The notes: generated by a model not told the origin, from the letters alone. Positions 1 through 8,590 are shown, counted from the stretch's first letter. The stretch is 64,000 nt of DNA from Eutrophocola sp963925675 (GCA_963925675.1 CAWUSW010000073.1:1-64000); one strand, 5' to 3'. A program made the numbers and translations.

Positions 1-78
1 GAGCTCTTTGTTTTGAGTGAAGCGCATTTTGAGCGCTATTTTGAAAATTCTCCCTATCGAAAAGGATCCTCACGCTAA
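1..78 (+). CDS. C-terminal end of an unidentified protein (partial)
   Basis: An open frame runs from the first base to a TAA at 76-78 and encodes the last 25 residues of a protein whose start lies outside the window. It stops two bases before the ATG of the next gene, which suggests co-transcription. The tail contains FERYFENSP, which is not enough to name a family. It is called a gene only because the frame is open and the junction is tight. Confidence 0.45.
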   Translation, partial: ELFVLSEAHFERYFENSPYRKGSSR

Positions 79-80
79 CC

Positions 81-1205
81 ATGAAAAGCATACTATTTCT
101 GGGATTATTAACAGTATTTGTCAGTTTTGGGCTTAATGCCCAGGAGCAACCAATTTACTCAGTGGATACGGCATGGCCGCAAGCCTTGCCAGATGACCTG
201 ATTCTTGGACAGGTTTCCGGTATTGCTGTTGCTGAAGTTGACACTATCTGGGTTCTGCACAGACCGAAAACGCTGAGTAGTGATGATCTGGCCAGAGTCC
301 AGAATCCTCCGGCTTCACTATGTTGCAAGCCCGCACCAGCGGTGCTGCAGTTTAGCCAGCAGGGGGCTTTGATACAGGCATGGGGAGGCCCTGAATGGGA
401 TCAGGCCGCACAACAGTGGCAACAACCCCTTGAAGACTGGCCTGCGAATGAACACGGTATATTTGTAGATAGTCAGGGCTTTGTCTGGATTGGCGGTAAT
501 CAGGATGTTGGTGGACAACACATTGTCATCAAATTTACACCAGAAGGGCGTCACGTTTTAACTTTAGGCGTTCCTGGTGAAACTGGAGGCAGTAATGATA
601 CGGCCCGGCTGGGGCGACCTGCGGATATAGCCGTGGATACTGCCGCACAGGAAGTCTACATCGCTGATGGCTACCTGAACCGCCGCGTTATTGTTTTTGA
701 CAGCGAGACGGGGCAGTTCAAGAGGCACTGGGGGGCTTATGGTAATACACCCAATGATTTACCCTTGCCGCCTTACAGCAATGAAGAGGGGTACTCGTTG
801 CCAGAGCAGTTTCTGGGGCCGGTACATGCTGTGGTGCTGGGTCCCGATGAGTTGGTATATGTGGCAGACAGAACAGGGAACCGGATCCAGGTTTTTCAAA
901 AGGATGGCAGTTTCGTTCGGGAAAAACAGATTGCGCCTTTAACATTGGCCAATGGGTCGGCGTGGGATATTGCGATTTCACCATTGGATGATTACCGATG
1001 GTTGTTTGTCGTTGATGGTGCAAACCGCAGAATCTGGCGCCTTGAGCGCAGTACACTGGAGATAATGGGGAATTTTGGTCAAGGTGGACGGCAAGCCGGT
1101 CAATTTGACTGGGTGCATAATATTGCCGCCGACTCTGATGGGAATCTGTTTACTTCAGAAGTTAACAACGGCCGTCGAATCCAGAAATTTATTCCAGTGG
1201 AATGA
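81..1205 (+). CDS. Secreted NHL-repeat beta-propeller protein
   Basis: This 374-residue protein begins with a signal peptide (residues 1 to about 20, hydrophobic core LFLGLLTVFVSFGL, cleavage near LNA-Q). The rest is a run of NHL-type blades, each with an HxI/DIAVD-like strand and a VYIADGxxNRRVxVF-like strand; good examples lie at nucleotides 450-500, 620-690, 820-900 and 1110-1190. The pattern resembles peptidyl-alpha-hydroxyglycine alpha-amidating lyase-like six-bladed propellers. No enzyme activity can be claimed from this alone, because NHL propellers are often binding scaffolds. It is probably periplasmic. It follows the partial gene by two bases and lies 176 bp upstream of the DUF6152 operon. 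Confidence 0.8.
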   Translation: MKSILFLGLLTVFVSFGLNAQEQPIYSVDTAWPQALPDDLILGQVSGIAVAEVDTIWVLHRPKTLSSDDLARVQNPPASLCCKPAPAVLQFSQQGALIQAWGGPEWDQAAQQWQQPLEDWPANEHGIFVDSQGFVWIGGNQDVGGQHIVIKFTPEGRHVLTLGVPGETGGSNDTARLGRPADIAVDTAAQEVYIADGYLNRRVIVFDSETGQFKRHWGAYGNTPNDLPLPPYSNEEGYSLPEQFLGPVHAVVLGPDELVYVADRTGNRIQVFQKDGSFVREKQIAPLTLANGSAWDIAISPLDDYRWLFVVDGANRRIWRLERSTLEIMGNFGQGGRQAGQFDWVHNIAADSDGNLFTSEVNNGRRIQKFIPVE

Positions 1206-1336
1206 TTATTTATTTGCCAAACAATAAAGGGAGCTTTGCCAGGATTTCATAATTGCTAACAGAGTACCTTGCTGTTCGCTTATGAAAGCAGTCTGGGCAA
1301 TACCGGTTTTCCAATCTTGGGTATCCGTAGACATTT

Positions 1337-1354
1337 AATAAACCGCGGTTTATT
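1337..1354. promoter_or_regulatory. Perfect 18-bp palindrome upstream of the DUF6152 operon
   Basis: The two half-sites AATAAACCG and CGGTTTATT are exact reverse complements with no spacer. The palindrome ends 27 bp before the start codon at 1382, where a repressor could block transcription or initiation. This looks like an operator for a homodimeric regulator. No regulator gene is adjacent, so the binding protein is unknown. Confidence 0.5.
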
Positions 1355-1381
1355 CTCTTGAGTGTAAAGGGGGGGTTAAAC

Positions 1382-2236
1382 ATGGTTAATAAGTTTGTCA
1401 CAACATGCTTTTTGTTGTTTGTCTCGTGCATACTTCAAGCACAATCCAGTCAAGCACAATCCAGTCAAGCACAATCCAGTGACTTTGCCCGCAGGCCAGA
1501 TGGAACTCCCGATATAAGTGGAATCTGGCAGGCGCTGAATAATGCTAACTGGAACCTTGAAGGACAAGCAGCCTCTCAGGGTCCGATAGAGGACTTGGGT
1601 GCCATTGGCGCCGTCCCTCCGGGGCAGAGTGTGGTGGCAGCTGGATCCATTCCGTATCAGTCTGATGCTGCAGAACAGCGAGCCCAAAATTTTAGTAATC
1701 GGCGCACCGATGATCCTGAAGCTAAGTGCTTTATGCCTGGCATTCCGCGCGCAACCTACATGCCCCAGCCTTTTCAGATTTTTCAAACTGATTCAGACAT
1801 CATGATGGCTTATCAATTTGCTGGTGCTGTGCGGACGGTTTTTATGCGTGAGCATATGGAGGCCCCCATAGACAGCTGGATGGGTTGGTCAAATGGACAC
1901 TGGCAAGGGGATACCCTTGTTATTGAAGTGTCAGGCTTAAATCCGAACTGGCTCGACCGTACAGGCAATTACTATTCAAATGCGGCGAAAATTACTGAGC
2001 GCTATACACCCTTAGGCCCGTTTCATCTTGATTATGAAGTGACTATTGAAGATCCTGATGTATTTGAAGAACCCTGGACGATAAACATGCCGCTGTATAG
2101 AAGAGTTGAGGAAAACGCTCGCCTGTATGAATTTAAATGTCCAGAATTTGCCGAGGACATTATGTACGGCCACCTGAGTAAAGAAACCTATTTCCGCAAC
2201 CTGGGAATCGATATTAATGGAGGCAACGATGAGTAA
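1382..2236 (+). CDS. Secreted protein of the DUF6152-associated family
   Basis: The protein is 284 residues long from the ATG at 1382, chosen because a purine-rich GGGGGG run sits just upstream and a signal peptide begins there (TTCFLLFVSCILQA). An in-frame ATG at 1358 would add an untypical leader. The mature part opens with RPDGTPDISGIW and carries NGHWQGDTLVIEVSGL, a Trp/Gly-rich motif shared with the next gene and with the gene at 16584. These proteins recur next to DUF6152 genes in marine bacteria. I know of no assigned function. Three copies of a 15-bp repeat follow the signal peptide. Its end overlaps the next start by 8 bp, so the two are translationally coupled. Confidence 0.75.
   Translation: MVNKFVTTCFLLFVSCILQAQSSQAQSSQAQSSDFARRPDGTPDISGIWQALNNANWNLEGQAASQGPIEDLGAIGAVPPGQSVVAAGSIPYQSDAAEQRAQNFSNRRTDDPEAKCFMPGIPRATYMPQPFQIFQTDSDIMMAYQFAGAVRTVFMREHMEAPIDSWMGWSNGHWQGDTLVIEVSGLNPNWLDRTGNYYSNAAKITERYTPLGPFHLDYEVTIEDPDVFEEPWTINMPLYRRVEENARLYEFKCPEFAEDIMYGHLSKETYFRNLGIDINGGNDE
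1436..1480 (+). repeat. Three tandem 15-bp repeats encoding QAQSS
   Basis: Three identical copies of CAAGCACAATCCAGT lie head to tail and in frame, adding (QAQSS)x3 at the signal-peptide junction of the protein starting at 1382. Perfect identity implies recent slippage expansion. The copy number can change without breaking the frame. Confidence 0.9.
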
Positions 2237-3236
2237 ATCAGACTCACTAAAAAGTGGAATTCTGGGTGGCTTATGCCTGATGTCCCTCTCTGTATGTTCT
2301 GTAAGTAGCTTTGCCCAGCAAGAAGGCTGGGAGATGCCGAGGACTTCCTGGGGTGATCCTGTGATACAGGGGAGCTGGACCAATTCAACGACAGTGCCTT
2401 TGCAACGCCCCCCCGAAATGGGGACAAAAGAGTTTTATACCCCGGCAGAGGTGAGAGAGATATTACGCCGGCAACTGGATACAGAATATGCAGAAACTGA
2501 AGCAGGCACGGCTGCGGATGTGCATTATCAGTTTGATGATTACGCGATGAATAAAACAGCAGACACCATAACTGCCAATCTGCGTACCTCTATAATTTTT
2601 GATCCCGCCAATGGCCGATTACCAGAACCTACAGAAGAATCACTTGCGAAATTGGCTGAATACACTGCATGGCGTGATGAACATCAATGGGAAAGTGCTA
2701 AAACTCGTGGTTTATCCGAAAGATGCCTTATCTGGGGGCAGGAAGGTCCCCCGATGCTGCCATTGGGATATAACAGTACTTATCAATTCATGCAGACAGA
2801 GGCTTATGTGATTCTCCAGCTGGAGATGATCCATGATGTTCGCATTATTCCACTTGATGGGGGAGACCCTATGGATAACAGTCTGCCTCAGTGGATGGGC
2901 AATTCCAGAGGTCATTGGGAAGGCGATACACTGGTCGTTGAAACAACGAACTTTTCCGGCAGAACTTTTGCCAATGGCATGAGAGGCGTGAACCTGAGCT
3001 CTGATAGCCATGTGGTAGAGCGTTTCACTCGAGTTTCCGATGAGCGGATAAACTATGAATTTACCATTAGCGATCCTGCCGTCTGGAAACAAAGCTGGTC
3101 AGGTACGTATCCATTTATGAGTATTGAGGGCCCCATGTTTGAATATGCATGCCATGAAGGTAATTATGGCATTGAGAATATTCTTAGTGGCAAGCGCCGT
3201 GAAGAGCTGGATGCTATTGAAGCAGCCCGACAGTAA
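2229..3236 (+). CDS. Secreted protein of the DUF6152-associated family
   Basis: Translation probably starts at the ATG at 2229, five bases after a GGAGG at 2219-2223; this gives 335 residues. The ATG at 2217 lies too close upstream of that site. A signal peptide follows (LGGLCLMSLSVCSVSSFAQ). The body has ERCLIWGQEGPPMLP, NSRGHWEGDTLVVETTNF and a C-terminal EYACHEGNYG, matching in order the Cys/Pro and GHWxGDTLVVE segments of the preceding gene. The two are probably diverged duplicates. The function is unknown; a periplasmic location is inferred from the leader. It is the middle gene of the operon ending in the DUF6152 gene. Confidence 0.75.
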   Translation: MSKSDSLKSGILGGLCLMSLSVCSVSSFAQQEGWEMPRTSWGDPVIQGSWTNSTTVPLQRPPEMGTKEFYTPAEVREILRRQLDTEYAETEAGTAADVHYQFDDYAMNKTADTITANLRTSIIFDPANGRLPEPTEESLAKLAEYTAWRDEHQWESAKTRGLSERCLIWGQEGPPMLPLGYNSTYQFMQTEAYVILQLEMIHDVRIIPLDGGDPMDNSLPQWMGNSRGHWEGDTLVVETTNFSGRTFANGMRGVNLSSDSHVVERFTRVSDERINYEFTISDPAVWKQSWSGTYPFMSIEGPMFEYACHEGNYGIENILSGKRREELDAIEAARQ

Positions 3237-3258
3237 ACACTGGATTAGGGAGAAGAAA

Positions 3259-3648
3259 ATGAAAAGAATTCTAGGTATGTTGATACTGGCAGCCAGCGTT
3301 CAGACTATGTATGTGAGTGCACATCACGCCTTTGCTCAGGAGTTCAGTGTTGACTTGCCTGTTGAGTTGAAAGGTATTGTGACAAAAGTTGAACTCATTA
3401 ATCCGCATTCATGGATCCATATTGCCGTGACTAATGAGGATGGGGAAGAGATTAACTGGATGATTGAAGGGGGAAGCCCTAATTCTCTGTTCCGGCAAGG
3501 CGTAACAAAAAACACCATCCCTATCGGTGCTGAGCTGGAGGTATTTGGTTATCAGGCTCGCGACCGGAGTAACAAGGCAGTGGGGCGGGATATTTCTTTC
3601 GCTGATGGAACGCCTTTGTTTTTCAGAGGGACTCAGGTGCCTGAATAA
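3259..3648 (+). CDS. DUF6152 family secreted protein
   Basis: This 129-residue protein starts at the ATG at 3259, preceded by AGGGAGAAG; longer in-frame starts would run back into the previous gene. After a signal peptide comes the AHHAFA sequence that opens the mature part of DUF6152 proteins, then LKGIVTKVELINPHSWIHI, NWMIEGGSPNSLFRQG and GAELEVFGYQARD, the typical small beta-barrel pattern. The function is unknown. It ends 14 bp before the convergent lpxH. A second DUF6152 gene is at 16151-16564, again beside a larger partner. Confidence 0.85.
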   Translation: MKRILGMLILAASVQTMYVSAHHAFAQEFSVDLPVELKGIVTKVELINPHSWIHIAVTNEDGEEINWMIEGGSPNSLFRQGVTKNTIPIGAELEVFGYQARDRSNKAVGRDISFADGTPLFFRGTQVPE

Positions 3649-3662
3649 GACAGTTAAATAAT

Positions 3663-4397
3663 TCAGATAATGAAGTCTTGTAGCTCATGACCCTCCTGAG
3701 TAATCTTCAGATACCAGCCCTTTTTATCCCAATCACCTAATACGATTCGCAAGCCAGACCTTCCTGATAAATCCAGTGCATGAATGTCTGGTCTGTGGGT
3801 ATGGCCATGGATAAGTATTTTTTGCTGATGATCAGATAGCACTTTAATGACCTCTTCGGGGCTAACATCCATGATGTCTTCAGCTTTGTTAGAGCTCATG
3901 GATTTACTTGTAGCACGTGCCTCATTGGCAAATGCTTGCCTTTCTGACAGTGGTCTGGAAAGGAAGTCGTTCTGCCATTGTGGGTTTCTGACCATCGTAC
4001 GAAATGCCATATAGTCATTATCACGGGTGCAAAGTGAGTCACCATGCATGAGGAGGTATTCCTGGTCAAAGCAGGAGAGGACATAAGGCTCATGGATCAA
4101 ACTGGCATGACAGCTGTTACAGAATTTTTCGCCAAGTAAGAAATCCCGATTTCCATGCATGATATGGAGTTTGGTGCCTGAATCTGCAAGTAAGGCGAGT
4201 GCATTTGCGACTTGCCCGGAAAAAGTATCGGGATCATCGTCCCCAATCCAGAGATTAAAGAAATCCCCCAATATATACAGATCGCTTGCTGATTTTGCCT
4301 TGGTATTTAGAAATAACCTGAAGGCCTCAAAAATATCAGGCCTTTCAGGTGATAGATGCAGGTCTGATATGCACAGGATGCTATCAGGTTTAGTCAT
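3663..4397 (-). CDS. lpxH: UDP-2,3-diacylglucosamine diphosphatase
   Basis: LpxH hydrolyses UDP-2,3-diacylglucosamine to lipid X and UMP at the inner face of the inner membrane, the fourth step of lipid A synthesis. The 244-residue length is normal. The calcineurin-like metallophosphatase motifs are in order: ISDLHLSPERPD near the N-terminus, LGDFFNLWIGDDD, HGNRDFLLG, LMHGDSL and HGHTHRPDIH. Its start overlaps the end of ppiB by 8 bp, so the pair is one operon, the same pairing as in Escherichia coli. The next lipid A gene, lpxB, lies at 55395 with lpxD and lpxA. Confidence 0.96.
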   Translation of the reverse strand: MTKPDSILCISDLHLSPERPDIFEAFRLFLNTKAKSASDLYILGDFFNLWIGDDDPDTFSGQVANALALLADSGTKLHIMHGNRDFLLGEKFCNSCHASLIHEPYVLSCFDQEYLLMHGDSLCTRDNDYMAFRTMVRNPQWQNDFLSRPLSERQAFANEARATSKSMSSNKAEDIMDVSPEEVIKVLSDHQQKILIHGHTHRPDIHALDLSGRSGLRIVLGDWDKKGWYLKITQEGHELQDFII

Positions 4398-4887
4398 CGC
4401 TTATTGTCACGGAATTAATAACAATATCTTCCTTGGGTACATCCTGGTGTCCCATCATTGAGCCGGTTTCACATTCTTTAAGAGTGTTAACTATATCCAT
4501 GCCGTCTGTGACTTTAGCAAATACCGCATATCCCCATCCCTGAGGTGTCTTGCCACTATGGTTCAGAAAGGTATTGTCAGCGACATTGATAAAGAACTGA
4601 GCGGTCGCAGAATGGGGTTCACCGGTTCTTGCCATGGCAACAGTGCCAGCGTCATTGGTGAGTCCGTTATCAGCTTCATTTACAATAGCCTCTCCAGACT
4701 CTTTCTGGCGCATTCCTGGTTCAAAGCCGCCACCCTGGATCATGAAGTTATTGATGACTCTATGGAAAATAGTGCCGTCATAATGACCTGATTTGGCATG
4801 TTCGAGAAAGTTTATGGCGCTCACAGGGGCCTTGTCATGGTCCAGTTCAAGTGTAATGTCGCCAGCTGAAGTGTGAAGAACAATCAT
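4390..4887 (-). CDS. ppiB: Cytoplasmic peptidyl-prolyl cis-trans isomerase (cyclophilin)
   Basis: The 165-residue protein is a single cyclophilin domain without a signal peptide, so it should act on proline bonds in cytoplasmic proteins. The active-site stretch FHRVINNFMIQGGGFEPGM and the later GTVAMARTGEPHSATAQFFI and WGYAVFAKVTDGMDIV segments are standard for the family. It is the first gene of the ppiB-lpxH operon and is divergent from glnS across a 112-bp promoter region. Confidence 0.95.
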   Translation of the reverse strand: MIVLHTSAGDITLELDHDKAPVSAINFLEHAKSGHYDGTIFHRVINNFMIQGGGFEPGMRQKESGEAIVNEADNGLTNDAGTVAMARTGEPHSATAQFFINVADNTFLNHSGKTPQGWGYAVFAKVTDGMDIVNTLKECETGSMMGHQDVPKEDIVINSVTISDD

Positions 4888-4949
4888 GTTGATTCCTTGG
4901 TCTGTCTTTTTTGTTTTTAAAAAGTAATCGTTTGTAGTTAGTGAAAATG

Positions 4950-4970
4950 AGACCGGCTATAATACGGTCT
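4950..4970 (+). promoter_or_regulatory. Probable glnS promoter -10 flanked by an inverted repeat
   Basis: A perfect TATAAT lies at 4958-4963, about 37 bp before the glnS ATG. No strong -35 hexamer is seen at 16-18 bp. The -10 box sits inside an inverted repeat, AGACCG (4950-4955) and CGGTCT (4965-4970), which a repressor dimer could use, or which could form a small hairpin at the transcript start. Confidence 0.5.
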
Positions 4971-4999
4971 TTGAGCCCTATTATAAAGTCGAAGCCTTA

Positions 5000-6685
5000 A
5001 TGAGTGAGTCAGATAGTACAAGTAGCACAAGCCCGTCAAATTTTATCCAGCAGATTATTCGCCAAGATCTGGAGAACAATAAAAACGAGGGCAGAGTGCA
5101 AACTCGATTTCCCCCGGAACCTAATGGTTATCTCCATATAGGTCATGCCAAATCAATCTGCCTGAATTTTGGTACCGCCAGCGAGTTTTCCGGGCTGTGT
5201 AATTTGCGTTTTGATGACACGAACCCTGAAAAAGAAGATCTGGAATATGTTGATTCCATAAAAGAAAGTATCCGCTGGCTGGGATTTGACTGGGAAGACC
5301 GGGAGTACTACGCCTCTAATTATTTCGATCAACTGTATGAATTTGGCGTTGAACTGATCAATAAGGGTAAGGCCTATGTGTGCAGTCTTACTCAGGATGA
5401 AGCCAGGCACTTCAGAGGAACCTTGACTGAACCCGGTAAGAACAGCCCGGAACGAGACCGTTCGATTGCAGAAAATATAGACCTGTTTGCGCGCATGAAA
5501 GCCGGAGAATTTGAAGATGGGGCCTATACACTGCGTGCCAAAATAGACATGCAATCACCGAATATGAATATGCGGGACCCCGTGCTTTACAGAATCAGGC
5601 GTTTGCATCACCACCAGACCGGTGATAAGTGGTGCATTTATCCAATGTATGACTACACCCATTGTATTTCTGATGCTCTGGAAGATATTACGCATTCACT
5701 TTGTACTCTTGAATTTGAAGATCATCGCCCCTTGTATGATTGGGTGCTTGATCAGCTGGATATAGCCTCTCACCCGCAACAAATAGAGTTTGCCAGGCTG
5801 AATATCAACTACACAGTCATGAGCAAACGTAAGCTCAAACAGTTGGTGGATGAAAAGCTGGTAAATGGCTGGGATGATCCCAGAATGCCAACCCTTGATG
5901 GCATGCGTCGACGTGGTTATACCCCGGGATCTATTCGTAATTTCTGTGACATGGTAGGGGTAACAAAGTCCAATAGCGTAGTTGATGTAGGCATGCTGGA
6001 GCATAGCTTGCGCGATGACCTGGATAAAAGTTCACCTCGTGCCATGTGTGTTTTGCGCCCTCTGAAAGTAGTGATAGTAAATGTCGAGGAAGGGCATAAG
6101 GATGAGTTAATTTTATCTCGCCACCCGAAAGACGATGAGATGGGAGAAAGAAAGATCCCTTTTAGCAAGACAGTTTATATCGATCACACTGACTTTGAAG
6201 AAGTGCCACCACCAGGATTCAAACGCCTGATCCCGGGGGGTGAAGTGCGCTTGCGGGGTTGCTATGTGATCAAATGTGAAGAAGTGATCAAGGACTCAGC
6301 AGGTAAAGTGGTAGAGCTTAGATGCTCCATAGATATAGCAACTCTGGGTGCTAAACCTGAAGGACGTAAAGTGAAAGGGGTTGTTCACTGGGTGCCAGCT
6401 GAGGAATCAATAGAAGTCGAAATCAGGCTCTATGACAGACTGTTTAATCACGAGGCTCCCGATGCCGCCGACGGCGATTATCGTGATTTTATTAACCCGG
6501 ATTCTCTGGAAGTATTAAGCGGCTGCCGGGCAGAACCCAGTTTACGCGATGCTTTGCCTGAAGAGCGTTTCCAATTTGAGAGAGAAGGTTATTTTTGCGT
6601 GGATAGAATTAATTCTACAAAAGAGCATCCGGTTTTCAATCTTACAGTAGGACTCAGGGATACCTGGGCTAAACAAAATCGTTAG
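5000..6685 (+). CDS. glnS: Glutaminyl-tRNA synthetase
   Basis: GlnRS charges tRNA-Gln with glutamine. At 561 residues it is the normal size for the gammaproteobacterial enzyme. Class I signatures are clear: PPEPNGYLHIGHAKS (HIGH box) near residue 40 and VMSKRKL (KMSKS-like loop) near residue 275, followed by the C-terminal anticodon-binding beta-barrels. DDTNPEKED and YDYTHCISDALEDITHSLC separate it from bacterial GluRS. cysS follows 61 bp downstream, so the two may share a transcript. Confidence 0.97.
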   Translation: MSESDSTSSTSPSNFIQQIIRQDLENNKNEGRVQTRFPPEPNGYLHIGHAKSICLNFGTASEFSGLCNLRFDDTNPEKEDLEYVDSIKESIRWLGFDWEDREYYASNYFDQLYEFGVELINKGKAYVCSLTQDEARHFRGTLTEPGKNSPERDRSIAENIDLFARMKAGEFEDGAYTLRAKIDMQSPNMNMRDPVLYRIRRLHHHQTGDKWCIYPMYDYTHCISDALEDITHSLCTLEFEDHRPLYDWVLDQLDIASHPQQIEFARLNINYTVMSKRKLKQLVDEKLVNGWDDPRMPTLDGMRRRGYTPGSIRNFCDMVGVTKSNSVVDVGMLEHSLRDDLDKSSPRAMCVLRPLKVVIVNVEEGHKDELILSRHPKDDEMGERKIPFSKTVYIDHTDFEEVPPPGFKRLIPGGEVRLRGCYVIKCEEVIKDSAGKVVELRCSIDIATLGAKPEGRKVKGVVHWVPAEESIEVEIRLYDRLFNHEAPDAADGDYRDFINPDSLEVLSGCRAEPSLRDALPEERFQFEREGYFCVDRINSTKEHPVFNLTVGLRDTWAKQNR

Positions 6686-6746
6686 CACTTTTAATGACCA
6701 CCATGCTAATTATTAACTTTTCCCTGAACCCAGGCAGATATAAATC

Positions 6747-8135
6747 GTGTTACAAATTTACAACACTCTAAGCCAGAAGAAAGAAACATTTACCCCAATC
6801 GAGCCTGGCAAGATTCGAATGTATGTGTGTGGTATCACCACATATGACTATTGCCATTTGGGCCATGGCCGCATGCTGGTAGTGTTCGATGTTATCGTCC
6901 GATTTCTGAGGTCATCTGGCTACGATGTTACCTATGTCAGAAATATAACTGACATTGATGACAAGATTATCAACCGGGCTAATGAAGAAGGGATCCCCTT
7001 CGATGAATTAACCGCAAAATTTATCGATATCATGCATGAAGATGAACGTGCTCTGTATATTTTGCCTCCGGATATTGAGCCCAGAGCGACCGAGCATATG
7101 GCTGAAATTATTCACATGATTGAGGCATTAGTGAAAAAGGGCTTTGCCTATCCGGCAGTCAATGGTGATGTCTATTATTCCGTAAAGCAGTTTCCTGGTT
7201 ACACAAAGCTCAGTCATAGAAATCTGGATGAGATGATGTCAGGTGCACGGGTTGATGTAGAAGATGCAAAACATGATCCCAGGGATTTTGCTCTATGGAA
7301 AGCAGCAAAGGCAGGCGAGCCTGGCTGGGACTCGCCATGGGGCTTTGGTCGCCCGGGATGGCATATCGAATGTTCAGCAATGTCTACTTGCTGCCTGGGG
7401 GATACTTTTGACATTCATGGTGGTGGCAGTGATTTGATATTTCCGCATCATGAAAATGAAATCGCGCAATCTGAAGGGGCAACCGGAAAAGAGTTTGCAC
7501 GGCTGTGGATTCATAATGGGGCATTGAGAATCGATAATGAGAAAATGTCCAAATCCCTGAATAATTTCTCTACGATCAGAGACGTGCTGGAGGATTATCC
7601 GCCGGAAGTGATCAGGTATTTCCTTGTCTCCAGTCATTATAGAAGCCCGGTCAATTATTCCACAGATAACCTGAAGCAAGCTTATAGCGCACTTGCACGT
7701 CTTTATAACGCCCTGAAAGGACTTGATCATGAGGGCGTGACACCGGCTCAAGGGACTGAATTTGAGTCAAGATTCCAGTCTGCTATGGAAGATGATTTTA
7801 ATACCCCTGAAGCGCTTAGCGTAATGTTTGACCTGGCAAGGGAGCTAAACCGGCTTAAACTGGAAGATCAGACAATGAGCATGGCTATTGCAGCGCTTCT
7901 GGTAAAATTGGGGAACATTCTGGGAGTCATGCAGCAAGCACCGGAAGAATTCCTGCAAGAGGGTGGTGAGGGTGTTGATCCTGCCTATGTGGATGAGGTG
8001 ATTGTAAGGCGAAATCAAGCCAGAAGTGATAAAAATTGGCAGTTGGCTGATGAAATACGGGATGAGCTGAAAGCGTTAAATGTCATCCTTGAGGATAAGG
8101 ATGGCAAAACGGGATGGCGGATAGAACGGGATTAG
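6747..8135 (+). CDS. cysS: Cysteinyl-tRNA synthetase
   Basis: CysRS charges tRNA-Cys. The start is a GTG at 6747, supported by the N-terminal LQIYNTLSQKKETF, which matches the usual family start; length is 462 residues. CGITTYDYCHLGHGR contains the first zinc Cys and the HIGH-type box. WHIECSAMS and FPHHENEIAQSEG supply further zinc ligands, and KMSKSLNNF is the KMSKS loop. The C-terminal DALR/anticodon region ends with KTGWRIERD. It lies between glnS and the tRNA operon. Confidence 0.97.
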   Translation: MLQIYNTLSQKKETFTPIEPGKIRMYVCGITTYDYCHLGHGRMLVVFDVIVRFLRSSGYDVTYVRNITDIDDKIINRANEEGIPFDELTAKFIDIMHEDERALYILPPDIEPRATEHMAEIIHMIEALVKKGFAYPAVNGDVYYSVKQFPGYTKLSHRNLDEMMSGARVDVEDAKHDPRDFALWKAAKAGEPGWDSPWGFGRPGWHIECSAMSTCCLGDTFDIHGGGSDLIFPHHENEIAQSEGATGKEFARLWIHNGALRIDNEKMSKSLNNFSTIRDVLEDYPPEVIRYFLVSSHYRSPVNYSTDNLKQAYSALARLYNALKGLDHEGVTPAQGTEFESRFQSAMEDDFNTPEALSVMFDLARELNRLKLEDQTMSMAIAALLVKLGNILGVMQQAPEEFLQEGGEGVDPAYVDEVIVRRNQARSDKNWQLADEIRDELKALNVILEDKDGKTGWRIERD

Positions 8136-8158
8136 TATCAGGCTTTTGTCGGATTATA

Positions 8159-8187
8159 TTGACGCAGTAAGCCAGCATGAGTATCAT
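8159..8187 (+). promoter_or_regulatory. Promoter of the Pro-Arg-His tRNA operon
   Basis: TTGACG at 8159-8164 and TATCAT at 8182-8187 are separated by exactly 17 bp, and a GC-rich stretch follows, as expected of a stringently controlled stable-RNA promoter. tRNA-Pro begins at 8215, leaving a short 5' leader. Confidence 0.75.
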
Positions 8188-8214
8188 GCCGTGCTTTTCG
8201 TAAGTAGCGGAAAT

Positions 8215-8291
8215 CGGGGTATAGCGCAGTCTGGTAGCGCGCCTGCTTTGGGAGCAGGATGTCGGGAGTTCGAATCTCTCTACCCCGACCA
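8215..8291 (+). tRNA. tRNA-Pro (anticodon TGG)
   Basis: A complete cloverleaf can be drawn: acceptor stem CGGGGTA pairs with TACCCCG, the anticodon loop contains TGG, the T-arm has GTTCGAATC, and CCA is encoded at the 3' end. It is the first gene of a three-tRNA operon. Confidence 0.97.
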
Positions 8292-8341
8292 TTTTTTTGC
8301 CTGTACTGGGCTTTTCCAGTAATGTGTGAAACCAGATGAGA

Positions 8342-8418
8342 GCGCCCGTAGCTCATTTGGATAGAGCATCGGCCTTCTAAGCCGAGGGTAGCAGGTTCGA
8401 GTCCTGCCGGGCGTGCCA
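8342..8418 (+). tRNA. tRNA-Arg (anticodon TCT)
   Basis: The acceptor stem GCGCCCG pairs with CGGGCGT (one G-T pair), the anticodon loop reads CTTCTAA with anticodon TCT, the T-loop is GTTCGAGTC, and CCA is encoded. It reads AGA codons. Confidence 0.97.
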
Positions 8419-8491
8419 TTTCATTGATTGAAAAGGCAGTATGAAAGTAAAAATCAGGGTAAAACCTGTTTTACTCAAAATATAGTTTTAT

Positions 8492-8568
8492 GGTGGCCGT
8501 AGCTCAGTTGGTAGAGCCCCTGACTGTGACTCAGGTTGTCGTGGGTTCGAGCCCCATCGGTCACCCCA
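8492..8568 (+). tRNA. tRNA-His (anticodon GTG)
   Basis: The gene has the extra 5' G (position -1, 8492) opposite C73 that is diagnostic of tRNA-His. The acceptor GTGGCCG pairs with CGGTCAC, the anticodon is GTG, and CCA is encoded. Confidence 0.97.
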
Positions 8569-8590
8569 TTTAACTTGTATATATCGAGAA

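Noticed and set aside
8083..8419. Minus-strand open frames across the tRNA-Pro and tRNA-Arg genes
   Set aside because: They are antisense translations of tRNA genes, a common source of false protein calls (GLEPATLG-type products).
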